DNA of 64,000 nucleotides from assembly GCF_016464375.1 (NCBI RefSeq), contig NZ_JADDIU010000009.1:62001-126000 (forward strand). The letters run 5' to 3'. The DNA comes from Bacillus renqingensis (GTDB taxonomy: Bacteria; Bacillota; Bacilli; Bacillales; Cytobacillaceae). A model generated the notes under the pieces. The model searched no databases, was not told the DNA's origin, and saw only the letters and a list, made by a program, of their open reading frames with translations. The position numbers and the translations under genes were made by a program. Every line of letters begins with the position of its first letter. The first letter of the stretch is position 1. Shown piece after piece: positions 48,646-56,044 of this stretch.

Positions 48646-49335
48646 TCAACTTTTCTTGCTATACAATTTTTCTTTTAAACTCTCAACATATGAAATATAC
48701 GCCTTTTTTGAATTTTCAATATGAATCTTCATTAAATACTCGGCCATTTCGGCTTCTTTATCACGCAATGCTTTCATGATATCAATATGTTCTTTTAATG
48801 ATTCTTTTCTTCTTCCTCGAGTCTCATAGCCCATATTGGCAGCCATATGAATATAGTCAATAAGACTACTAAGAATTTCAAATAGTTTGGGGCTTTTAGA
48901 AGCTTTATTAATAAGGAGGTTCATTTGGATGTGTTCAAAATTAAAATTTTCCTCATCCTGCCCTTCCAATGCCAGCAGCTCTTTTATTTTTTTGTCTAAT
49001 TCTAATTGTGTGTCCTGATCCATTCTTTTGGCAGCCAATTTGACTGCAAGTACCTCTAAAGAAGAGAGAATCGTAAATACTTCAATCACTTCTTGAGCGG
49101 AAATATTCGAAACTACGACACCTTTTCTTGGAACTGTTTTAACAAAGCCTTGTGACTCCAAGCGAAACAACGCTTCACGTATTGGTGTACGGCTTATTCT
49201 TAATTTTGCAGCAAGCTCCCTTTCCACAAGCCGATCACCAGCTTTATATTCTCCCTCAAGAATCAATTCTTTAAGGTAGAGATATGCGTGTTCTCTAATC
49301 GATAGTAGTTTGTTTTCCTCCCATCTTATTTCCAT
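48646..49335 (-). CDS. GntR/FCD-family regulator, paralogue A
   Basis: 229 residues. N-terminal winged helix LRISRTPIREALFRLESQGF (near 46-65) and a C-terminal FCD ligand-binding helical domain. It is closely similar along its whole length to the regulator at 60481-61161; residues from GDRLVERELA through KTVPRKGV are nearly identical. FCD regulators bind small organic acids and release DNA. Recurrent TTGGTATACCAA sites through the island are its most likely targets, together with its paralogue. No site is visible directly before its own start. Confidence 0.85.
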   Translation of the reverse strand: MEIRWEENKLLSIREHAYLYLKELILEGEYKAGDRLVERELAAKLRISRTPIREALFRLESQGFVKTVPRKGVVVSNISAQEVIEVFTILSSLEVLAVKLAAKRMDQDTQLELDKKIKELLALEGQDEENFNFEHIQMNLLINKASKSPKLFEILSSLIDYIHMAANMGYETRGRRKESLKEHIDIMKALRDKEAEMAEYLMKIHIENSKKAYISYVESLKEKLYSKKS

Positions 49336-49363
49336 TATTCACACCTGCTTATTTTTGAAAAAT

Positions 49364-49894
49364 TCAGGAGAGAAATACTCCCCCGTAAATTAACGTACAA
49401 ATAATTAACAAGGAGGGATGAACCTTCCACTTACCTAATGCAAAAAAACTGATTACTACTAACAATGTAAGGTGCAGGATTCCACTCTTTTCAAAAGCCG
49501 TTAAAAGAAATTGATAGGCCATAACAGCTAGTAAAACAGCAATTATAGGCTGGATAGATTTGGTCATTAACTTAATCTTTGGAGAATCCTTGAATAAATG
49601 CAAGAACTTAAATAACAATATAACCGCAATAGCAGAAGGAAGAATAGTAGCAATGAGCGCGACTATTACACCAAAAACTCCACCCATTTGATAGCCGATA
49701 AAGCCTGCCATTTTCGTCGCAATAGGCCCTGGTAGAGCATTCGCAATGGCTAGCATATCGCCAAACTCGGATACTGTCATCCAATGATAATGATTGACGA
49801 CTTCATTTTGAATTAATGGAATGGTGGAAGGACCGCCACCATAACCTAGCAAATTAGCAATAAAATTCGACCAGAAAATATGCCAATATATCAT
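49364..49894 (-). CDS. Chromate-transporter-type (CHR) protein, half B
   Basis: 176 residues, one CHR domain with GYGGGPSTIPLIQNEVVNHY near 17-36 and NALPGPIATKMAGFIGYQMG near 52-71. About six helices. It overlaps the stop of the companion half by four bases. Split two-gene CHR transporters act as pairs. Despite the name, the physiological anion may be a small organic acid or sulfate; its place in a catabolic island suggests transport of the pathway substrate. Confidence 0.82.
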   Translation of the reverse strand: MIYWHIFWSNFIANLLGYGGGPSTIPLIQNEVVNHYHWMTVSEFGDMLAIANALPGPIATKMAGFIGYQMGGVFGVIVALIATILPSAIAVILLFKFLHLFKDSPKIKLMTKSIQPIIAVLLAVMAYQFLLTAFEKSGILHLTLLVVISFFALGKWKVHPSLLIICTLIYGGVFLS

Positions 49895-50532
49895 GAGCTT
49901 TTTTCCTTTCTTTGGAGAAACAGCTTAGTTTCAGCCATTGCCGCCTTTTCTTTACGACTTGCAATGAGATAGGCTGTAAGAAGAAATACGGCAATTAAAA
50001 TACCAGGATGTATGCCGAGAAGCTGGAGAACGATGAAACTACCTGCCGATAACAGCAGCATTTTTGATAAACCCAACCCTTTTTGGCCGTTTTTAAAAAA
50101 TCGGTAAGCCATCTCCAATAACATATAGCCAATGACAGGGGTAACGCCTTGAACCATCCCCCCCACTATAGGAGATTCTCTAAATGAATAAAGCAATCCC
50201 AACAAGCCAAGCATAGCAACAATCGAAGGTAGAATGTGCGTCATAATTGCCACTGTCGCTCCTAAAGCTCCGTTTACTTTGAAGCCAATATAGGCGGCCA
50301 TTTTCGTAGCAATCGGTCCTGGCAATGTATTAGCAAGTGCCAAGATTTCCCCGAACTCCTCCTCGCTCATCCATTTGTATCTTTTAACAGCTTCGTATTC
50401 AATCAACGGGATAGTCGAAGGTCCCCCGCCATAACCTGTAATACCGGTTCGGGCAAATCCAATTGCTAATTCAATATACGCCTTCAAATCATAATCCCTC
50501 TTTTCATAACCAATAAACTTCTTGGACTCCAT
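49891..50532 (-). CDS. Chromate-transporter-type (CHR) protein, half A
   Basis: 213 residues, CHR domain with GYGGGPSTIPLIEYEAVKRY near 33-52 and ANTLPGPIATKMAAYIGFKV near 67-86. It is homologous to the following gene and coupled to it by an ATGA overlap, forming a two-part transporter. The ribosome binding site is poor, so translation may be low or the start slightly different. Confidence 0.82.
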   Translation of the reverse strand: MESKKFIGYEKRDYDLKAYIELAIGFARTGITGYGGGPSTIPLIEYEAVKRYKWMSEEEFGEILALANTLPGPIATKMAAYIGFKVNGALGATVAIMTHILPSIVAMLGLLGLLYSFRESPIVGGMVQGVTPVIGYMLLEMAYRFFKNGQKGLGLSKMLLLSAGSFIVLQLLGIHPGILIAVFLLTAYLIASRKEKAAMAETKLFLQRKEKSS

Positions 50533-50602
50533 TGTGTCTAAAAAATGTCTCCACGAATGAAGTCCAAACCATTTTTTCTTAATATCAAACTAGAATCCCA
50601 TT

Positions 50603-51082
50603 TTACTTTTTTATGTCCGCATCTGTGATGACGTCGAGCCCCTCACTTGCCAAATACTCCTGTAACGCTGTTAGAGCTGCAGTACCTACCGCCGTATCTT
50701 GTTCACCGTTACCGCCGCTTACACCAACTCCGCCTACCACTTCACCATTTATCACAATTGGAAAACCGCCTACAAAAATCGCAAATTTTCCTGGGAGCAT
50801 TTGATGTATTCCAAAGGCCTCATTCCCTGGAAGCGCCGGCCCGTTAGGCTCCTTATTAAATAAATGAGTAGAACGTTTATGTCCGGCAGACGTATACGCT
50901 TTTGCAATTGCAATTTCCGGACCGGTGATCCGGGCACCATTCATCCGTTCAAGGGCAATTAGATTACCGCCATCATCCACCACGGCAATTGTTTCTAGGA
51001 CATTTAGTTCCGCTGATTTTTTCTTCGCTGCCTCAATAATTACCTTTGCCTCTTCTAATTCTAACTTTAAAACTGGCTTCAT
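50603..51082 (-). CDS. GlcG/HbpS-family (DUF336) protein
   Basis: 159 residues from MKPVLKLELEEA, with AAGGGG seven bases upstream. Family features are AVVDDGGNLIALERMNGA (near 35-52) and GGFPIVINGEVVGGVGVSGG (near 104-123). Relatives bind heme or cofactors (HbpS) or occur in glycolate and diol operons (GlcG). Here it follows aldehyde dehydrogenase in one run of genes. Role could be cofactor handling or isomerisation; not known. Confidence 0.8.
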   Translation of the reverse strand: MKPVLKLELEEAKVIIEAAKKKSAELNVLETIAVVDDGGNLIALERMNGARITGPEIAIAKAYTSAGHKRSTHLFNKEPNGPALPGNEAFGIHQMLPGKFAIFVGGFPIVINGEVVGGVGVSGGNGEQDTAVGTAALTALQEYLASEGLDVITDADIKK

Positions 51083-51104
51083 TTCTTTTCCCCTTTTCGT
51101 TTGT

Positions 51105-52568
51105 TTAATAGCCAATATAGACAGTTTTTAGTTGCGTAAAGAACTCAAGACCGACTCTTCCGGATTCGCGGAAAGTAGAGGTGCTTGATTTTTTTAACCC
51201 GCCAAATGGTGCATTCATCAAATTTCCTGTGGTAGTCCGATTTACTTTTACTGTTCCGGCTTGAATATCTTTTGTAAATTGGTGCGCGGTTTTTAAACTA
51301 TTCGTCACAATCGAAGCAGATAAACCATACTCCACATCATTTGCAATCAAAATGGCTTCCTCATATGTATCAGCTTCTAAAACCGCGATAACTGGTCCGA
51401 AAATTTCTTCTTTGGCAATCCGATGCTGAGGCTTAACATTTGTAAAAATGGCAGGCTGAACGTAGTACCCCGTTTTATAATCATCCGTTGTTAATGGTTC
51501 TCCACCATATACTAGTCTTGCGCCATCCTCCTTACCTATTTCAATATACTTTAAAACATTTTTTAATTGTTTTTCGTTTGCAAGCGGGCCAATTTTGACC
51601 CCCTCCTTAAACCCGTTGCCGATCTTTAACGTCTTTGTTTTTTCAATGAGTTTTTGAACAAATAGTTCTTTTATCTCTTTTAAGACGATGACACGGCTCG
51701 TTCCAGTACATGCCTGACCAGTTAGCGAAAACCCGCCGTTAACAGCAAGGGTGGCGGCCAAATCAAGGTCAGCATCAGCCATTACAAGCAATGGATTTTT
51801 CCCGCCTAATTCCATCTGGGTACGAGTTGTGATTGCTGCTTTCCGATGAATATCTTCACCCGCTTCGGTTGATCCCGTAAACGTGACAGCTCGAATGGCT
51901 GAATGAGTAACCAAAAGATCACCAACCTCAGAAGCCCTGCCAGTAACTAAATTAATAACACCGTTTGGAATACCGGCATGATGAAGTGCTTCTACCAGGC
52001 GTACGCCCATAAGCGGGGTATCAGATGAAGGCTTAAACACAACTGTGTTGCCTGTTATTAATGCTGGAGCGATTTTTCTAGCAGGAATGGATAGAGGAAA
52101 GTTCCACGGTGTAATCACACTAACTACGCCAAGCGGTTCTCTTTCCGTTGATACCTTCATATTTGGGTCATCATTTGGAAAGGTTTCCCCTGTGAAGCTT
52201 TGCCCCTCAATCGCATAAAAGCGAAGTGTTTGCGCGGATCGGATTACCTCGTTTTTAGCATCATTAATATGTTTACCCTCTTCCCTTGTTAGCTCTTCTG
52301 CAAAAGACGCAGCATTTTGTTCTAGGAAACTAGCAGCTTTATTTAAGATGGCTGCCCGCTTTGATGGCGGAGTATTCGACCACATTTGAAAGGCCTCTTT
52401 CGCAGCTAAAATTGCCGAATTAACATCTTGTTCATTGGAAGCCTGAAAAATACCGACAATATCCTCAATATTCGCAGGGTTTATACTGAAAAATGTGTTA
52501 TTGCTATCGGATTCCTGCCACATACCATTAATAAAATTTTTGTATGTTTCTATTTTTGTAGTAATCAC
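51105..52568 (-). CDS. NAD(P)-dependent aldehyde dehydrogenase
   Basis: About 487 residues from a GTG with AAAGGTGAT just upstream; an ATG six codons earlier is also possible. Cofactor-binding VITPWNFPLSIPARKIAPAL is near 140-159, catalytic glutamate in QMELGGKNPL and catalytic cysteine in TGQACTGTSRVIV (near 283). The family oxidises aldehydes to acids; it resembles the succinate-semialdehyde or alpha-ketoglutarate-semialdehyde group. Next to a diiron oxidase, it probably clears the aldehyde formed by oxidative cleavage. Confidence 0.87.
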   Translation of the reverse strand: MITTKIETYKNFINGMWQESDSNNTFFSINPANIEDIVGIFQASNEQDVNSAILAAKEAFQMWSNTPPSKRAAILNKAASFLEQNAASFAEELTREEGKHINDAKNEVIRSAQTLRFYAIEGQSFTGETFPNDDPNMKVSTEREPLGVVSVITPWNFPLSIPARKIAPALITGNTVVFKPSSDTPLMGVRLVEALHHAGIPNGVINLVTGRASEVGDLLVTHSAIRAVTFTGSTEAGEDIHRKAAITTRTQMELGGKNPLLVMADADLDLAATLAVNGGFSLTGQACTGTSRVIVLKEIKELFVQKLIEKTKTLKIGNGFKEGVKIGPLANEKQLKNVLKYIEIGKEDGARLVYGGEPLTTDDYKTGYYVQPAIFTNVKPQHRIAKEEIFGPVIAVLEADTYEEAILIANDVEYGLSASIVTNSLKTAHQFTKDIQAGTVKVNRTTTGNLMNAPFGGLKKSSTSTFRESGRVGLEFFTQLKTVYIGY

Positions 52569-52710
52569 TACTATCACCTTTTTCATGTATTTTAGCTCAG
52601 AAATGATTCTTGTTTCCTTCATTAAAAAAAAGGCCGTCACCTTTAAATTACAAGATTATATTTGACGGCCGTATCTTTGAAGAAGAGGATTACAATTTTT
52701 GAAATAATCT

Positions 52711-53442
52711 TTATCTAGTTTCGACTAAAGCGCCCAAGTCTTGTTCCAAGTACTCTCTCCATAGTCCATCCATGTACATGCGACGCATTTTAGCTCCTGT
52801 GCGTACAACCTCTAAGCACCGCTGCTGTAGTTCTGGAGTATCCGCATGGTCAAGCACAATTTTGTAACCACGTTCACCATGGATTTCATCTGAAACAATG
52901 TGCAAGTCGAAGAATTCAATTTCTTCATCCGTAAATTTATATTTTTCGCGTAATGCCGGTGTTTGTTTCCGATAAATATCAGGAACTTGAGATTCCAGCC
53001 CAACTACTAGTGCGGCTGTTGCAACAACAAAGTTCTCACGGGCCGCTACAGCATAACACCAGCTCTGTAGTCCTAATGTTGTTGGCGCCATATTTGCTGG
53101 GTCCATCACACGTTCACGAGTCGTGCCACAAGCTTCAGCAAAACGAATCAACAGGTCAGTGTGACGATCCGCTGCGATTTCTTCTTCATACATATTTTGC
53201 AGTGTGAAATCCTTTGCAGCTTCGAATTTTTGATCAGTTGGAGTATTGTGGTAGATATACGCTAAGTAGTCTGCGAATGGTCCGACATAGTGATAATGGT
53301 TTTCTGCCCATTTGGCAAAATGTTTTCTTTCTAATTTTCCTTCAGCCCAAGCAATAGTAAACGGAGCCTTCTGGCTATGATTTCCTTTAATTGCTTCTTC
53401 TAATTGCCTGCGAAATTCATCCTTTGATAATAATTCTGCCAT
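52711..53442 (-). CDS. Heme-oxygenase-like diiron oxidase (TenA/PqqC fold, CADD-like)
   Basis: 243 residues. The fold is recognised from the TenA/PqqC-like helical sequence. Candidate iron ligands are Glu87 and His94 (MYEEEIAADRHTD), Glu150 (VVGLESQVP), and His181, Asp185, His188 in DLHIVSDEIHGE. The H-x3-D-x2-H and E-x6-H spacings are those of diiron members such as CADD and are not expected in TenA thiaminases. Such enzymes use O2 for cleavages of amino or fatty acids. Two ferredoxin genes nearby could supply electrons. Two operator-like sites lie upstream. The reaction is unknown. Confidence 0.75.
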   Translation of the reverse strand: MAELLSKDEFRRQLEEAIKGNHSQKAPFTIAWAEGKLERKHFAKWAENHYHYVGPFADYLAYIYHNTPTDQKFEAAKDFTLQNMYEEEIAADRHTDLLIRFAEACGTTRERVMDPANMAPTTLGLQSWCYAVAARENFVVATAALVVGLESQVPDIYRKQTPALREKYKFTDEEIEFFDLHIVSDEIHGERGYKIVLDHADTPELQQRCLEVVRTGAKMRRMYMDGLWREYLEQDLGALVETR

Positions 53443-53499
53443 CTAAATCTCCTCCTCTAATTTTTTCAGTATGTCTTAGATGTTTTGGTATTTGATATT

Positions 53500-53510
53500 T
53501 TGTATACCAA
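53500..53510. promoter_or_regulatory. GntR-type operator, diiron oxidase, site 1
   Basis: TTGTATACCAA, 58 bases before the oxidase start. A half site TTGGTA lies 25 bases further toward the gene. Confidence 0.55.
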
Positions 53511-53581
53511 TTAGTTTTAAAAATAAAAGAATTGCTGATTTTATTAGTGTCAAACATTCTTTAAATCGTTTAAAACTTAAT

Positions 53582-53591
53582 TTGGTATACC
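53582..53591. promoter_or_regulatory. GntR-type operator, diiron oxidase, site 2
   Basis: TTGGTATACC, 80 bases from site 1. Two separated sites would permit DNA looping by regulator dimers. Confidence 0.5.
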
Positions 53592-53682
53592 TTAATGAAT
53601 ATACTAAACTATTTTTTAAAATCTGTAAACATAATTTTCGGAATTTTTTAAAGTATTTTTTAACTTATTGCATAATTCTTTT

Positions 53683-54453
53683 CTAAACACTTATATCAGT
53701 TTTTAATTGAAATAGTTTTTGCAATTCATCTGAAATATTATCCAATGCCTCTTCAACAATATCACAGCCTATGTCCCGGCTGGCTTTTGTGGCGTCACCA
53801 ATACAACCATTGTGCGTCATTTCTTCATAATAATAAAATCCTTGAAGTGCCTTGCCCGGTCGCAATTGTTTCCATCTTCCCTCCTCCTGGATATCACCTT
53901 TGGCAAGCTGATCATGACGAATAAGTTCTGGAGCTAAATACAATGCTTCGGATACTTCCCGTTCGCAGCTATGACCAAATAATGAGGAGGTAATTGAACT
54001 TTGAATTGCCTTTTTGGCTGATGCAGTCGTTTTTGCATAGTAGATTTCTACATTTAGTTCTTTGGTAAGTATCATCGACGCAACGCTAAGAGTAGCTTGA
54101 TTGCCACCATGCGAATTTAACCATAAAAACTTGTTAATCCCATGTTCCTTCAAAGATCCAACAATATCTTTTAATAAGGAAATTAAGGTTGTTGGCTGCA
54201 GAGAAATAGTTCCCGGAAAATGGAGATGATGCTGTGAAACCCCCATATTGACAGTTGGGGTAATAATGGCAAAGGGATACAGCCTTTGACCAAGCTTTAT
54301 AGCCATTTTTTCAGCCAGTACCGCATCACAACTTTCTACCATATGCGGACCATGCTGTTCATGGGCGCCAATGGGTACAATGGCAAACTTCACAGTTTGT
54401 AATGCTTCTTCAACTTCTTTCCATGTCATCGAGGTTAGATTATAACAATCCAA
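53683..54453 (-). CDS. Creatininase-family amidohydrolase
   Basis: 256 residues. Metal-site motifs are IGAHEQHGPH (Glu32, His34), CDAV (Asp43), NSHGGNQA (His115) and HSCEREVSEAL (Glu164), so the binuclear metal centre looks complete. The family opens cyclic amides (creatinine), cleaves formamides or trims peptides (MftE in mycofactocin synthesis). With an oxidase and aldehyde dehydrogenase beside it, hydrolysis of an amide or lactam intermediate is the likely job; this is inference. A TTTTGTGTACCAAAA site lies 23 bases upstream. Confidence 0.82.
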   Translation of the reverse strand: MDCYNLTSMTWKEVEEALQTVKFAIVPIGAHEQHGPHMVESCDAVLAEKMAIKLGQRLYPFAIITPTVNMGVSQHHLHFPGTISLQPTTLISLLKDIVGSLKEHGINKFLWLNSHGGNQATLSVASMILTKELNVEIYYAKTTASAKKAIQSSITSSLFGHSCEREVSEALYLAPELIRHDQLAKGDIQEEGRWKQLRPGKALQGFYYYEEMTHNGCIGDATKASRDIGCDIVEEALDNISDELQKLFQLKTDISV

Positions 54454-54475
54454 TATAAATCACCAACTTTTGTAT

Positions 54476-54489
54476 TTTGTGTACCAAAA
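54476..54489. promoter_or_regulatory. GntR-type operator, creatininase gene
   Basis: TTTGTGTACCAAAA, one change from the TTGGTATACCAA pattern in each half, directly upstream of the start. Confidence 0.45.
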
Positions 54490-54510
54490 AAATATATAAT
54501 TAAAATTCAA

Positions 54511-54840
54511 CTAGTGTTGGATAACCGATTGCTTCTTTGGAACTTGGATAGAAATGTTTTCTTGTGAAATTTCAAGATCCTCTTTTATAGTCAATTGGCA
54601 AGTTAAACGGTACCCTTTCTGTATTTTATCCCCCAGCATTTTTTCTTCCTTCCAATTTGGCGACGCCAAATTTTCTGCTCCATTGATGACAACGCAAGTA
54701 CATTTTGTACACCTTCCCATACCACAGCCATACTTAAGCTTTGGCAGCTGTCGTGTTGCAGCTAATACTACTAAATTAGCATTCTCTTTTACCTCTTGTT
54801 CCACCGTCGTTCCATCAACATGAATAATTACTTTTGGCAT
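54511..54840 (-). CDS. 2Fe-2S ferredoxin, second copy in the island
   Basis: 109 residues. Cluster ligands are in YGCGMGRCTKCTC (near 38-47) and LTCQL (near 82). It differs from the first ferredoxin, so they are not a recent duplicate. First gene of the minus-strand run leading to creatininase and the diiron oxidase; a plausible electron donor for the latter. A GAAGTATAC-like half site lies 45 bases upstream. Confidence 0.82.
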   Translation of the reverse strand: MPKVIIHVDGTTVEQEVKENANLVVLAATRQLPKLKYGCGMGRCTKCTCVVINGAENLASPNWKEEKMLGDKIQKGYRLTCQLTIKEDLEISQENISIQVPKKQSVIQH

Positions 54841-55059
54841 ACCATTGCTCCTTTCCCTCTATTCTAAAAATTTTGATACTTTACTGAAGTATACATTTTT
54901 TTTAAGTAAGAAGCAATCTAGTTTTTTGGTTTGAGGGTATTGTTTCTAAATTAAAGCGCCAACCTATTTAGCAAAATAAAAAAACTTTAAAATAATTCAA
55001 ATATTCGGACAAGACTATTGAATATTTTATCATACTGATTTAAAATACATTTATAGCAA

Positions 55060-55070
55060 TTGGTATACAA
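55060..55070. promoter_or_regulatory. GntR-type operator, 111-residue gene
   Basis: TTGGTATACAA, about 90 bases before the start of the plus-strand gene. A seven-codon ORF (MKKSSMV, stop) with GGCGGTGATAA upstream starts at 55090 and may be a leader peptide or remnant. Confidence 0.5.
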
Positions 55071-55162
55071 TGTTCCAAGGCGGTGATAAATGAAAAAAAG
55101 TTCAATGGTTTAGATACTTTCGACAATAGCGATTAAAATCAATCAATAAAGGAGTGTTCTAA

Positions 55163-55498
55163 TTGGGAAAATATATCGTGTTGACAAATAAAAATACCTT
55201 CCAAACAATTCTTGACAATGACGGTTTAGAGATTGTAGAAACATACCATTTCTATTTCTTTGAGGAATTAAAAGCAAAGTACACAATTGCTAAAGTATTG
55301 GATGAAAATATTAAAATCCAGCTTTTTGAAACATATGAAGGAAAAGATTACGTCAATTATATCAACATAAAGTTTTTTGAAAAGTTTGATACGATTGAAG
55401 CAGCACGTAATGAATTAAATGAGATTGTTAAAGCATCAGGTAACAGCGAAGATTCCCTGCACTCAAAACTAGTAAAATCCGATGAGGTTGCCGTTTAG
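55163..55498 (+). CDS. Unrecognised 111-residue protein of the island
   Basis: TTG start with AAAGGAGTG six bases upstream. It is soluble and mixed alpha/beta: a beta-rich front (KYIVLTNKNTFQTI), a middle with many aromatic residues (ETYHFYFFEELKAKYTIAKV), then a helix (DTIEAARNELNEIVKASG) and a polar tail. No cysteines, no signal, no membrane segment and no known motif. It is divergent from the ferredoxin/creatininase/oxidase run, behind an operator-like site and before a strong terminator. An accessory or effector subunit of the oxidase is conceivable, nothing more. Confidence 0.7.
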   Translation: MGKYIVLTNKNTFQTILDNDGLEIVETYHFYFFEELKAKYTIAKVLDENIKIQLFETYEGKDYVNYINIKFFEKFDTIEAARNELNEIVKASGNSEDSLHSKLVKSDEVAV

Positions 55499-55568
55499 CA
55501 CGAAATATAGGAACTACTTTTAGGGTTTAGCTTAATGGCATAGGTATGAAATAATTAAGTGTTTCAAA

Positions 55569-55615
55569 GAAACTAAACTCCGGAGGGGGAAGAGCGTCTC
55601 TCCGGAGTTTAGTTT
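55569..55615 (+). terminator. Terminator of the 111-residue gene
   Basis: GAAACTAAACTCCGGAG pairs with CTCCGGAGTTTAGTTTC, a perfect 17-bp stem. T-rich sequence follows closely (TAATTTCGATTTTAAT). Confidence 0.75.
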
Positions 55616-55635
55616 CTAATTTCGATTTTAATAGA

Positions 55636-55664
55636 TCGAAAAAAAACCGCCCCTAAAGGAGCGG
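55636..55664 (-). terminator. Terminator of the 28-residue peptide gene
   Basis: On the minus strand CCGCTCC, TTTA, GGGGCGG, then an uninterrupted T8 run: a strong intrinsic terminator 26 bases after the peptide stop. Confidence 0.85.
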
Positions 55665-55689
55665 AGTAAAAATACGTAAATAAAATTGA

Positions 55690-55776
55690 TTAAAATTTAA
55701 GTATTTTTCGTAATGAAGCTAATTTTTTTCCAGCTTTTTCAGCAGCCTTTTTCGTACTAAAAAGTGCACGGAACAT
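55690..55776 (-). CDS. Cationic amphipathic peptide, 28 residues
   Basis: AGGGGTGAT precedes the ATG. The peptide begins MFRALFSTKKAAEKAGKK and ends LASLRKILKF. Nine of 28 residues are lysine or arginine and only one is acidic, and hydrophobic residues recur every three to four positions, so it can form an amphipathic helix. It has its own promoter (TTGTGT, 17 bases, TATAAT), an operator-like site just upstream of the -35 and a strong terminator. It could be a membrane-active or regulatory small protein, or a chaperone-like peptide for a transporter. No homologue recognised. Confidence 0.6.
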   Translation of the reverse strand: MFRALFSTKKAAEKAGKKLASLRKILKF

Positions 55777-55806
55777 GTAAATCACCCCTGTTTTCATGTT
55801 ACTTAT

Positions 55807-55835
55807 ATTATATAATGGAGCAATAGAAAACACAA
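55807..55835 (-). promoter_or_regulatory. Promoter of the 28-residue peptide
   Basis: Minus strand TTGTGT (55830-55835), 17 bases, TATAAT (55807-55812). Confidence 0.6.
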
Positions 55836-55838
55836 TCA

Positions 55839-55852
55839 TTTTGTATACCAAA
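55839..55852. promoter_or_regulatory. GntR-type operator, peptide promoter
   Basis: TTTGTATACCAAAT starts three bases upstream of the -35 box, followed by a half site TACCAAAA. Confidence 0.55.
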
Positions 55853-55912
55853 TACCAAAATGGGACGATAATTTTGTCTAAATTGTGACGTTTTTGTGCT
55901 TATTTGATTAGT

Positions 55913-55924
55913 TTGGTATACCAA
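55913..55924. promoter_or_regulatory. GntR-type operator, perfect palindrome
   Basis: TTGGTATACCAA, 12-base perfect palindrome between the divergent peptide and transporter genes; the best example of the island motif. Confidence 0.65.
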
Positions 55925-56044
55925 TAGGTTCTTTATTTCAAGTATTTTATTCGAAAATAGTGAAGCATCTTGTTAAATATCCTGTAAAGTCTCAGAAATA
56001 TTCAAATTCACAGCAAACAGTTGAGAAATATAACAACCTAAAGG

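Noticed and set aside
49364-50532. Reading the CHR pair as a chromate-resistance locus
   Set aside because: No chrB or other metal-resistance genes accompany it, and the context is catabolic. The family name does not prove chromate transport.
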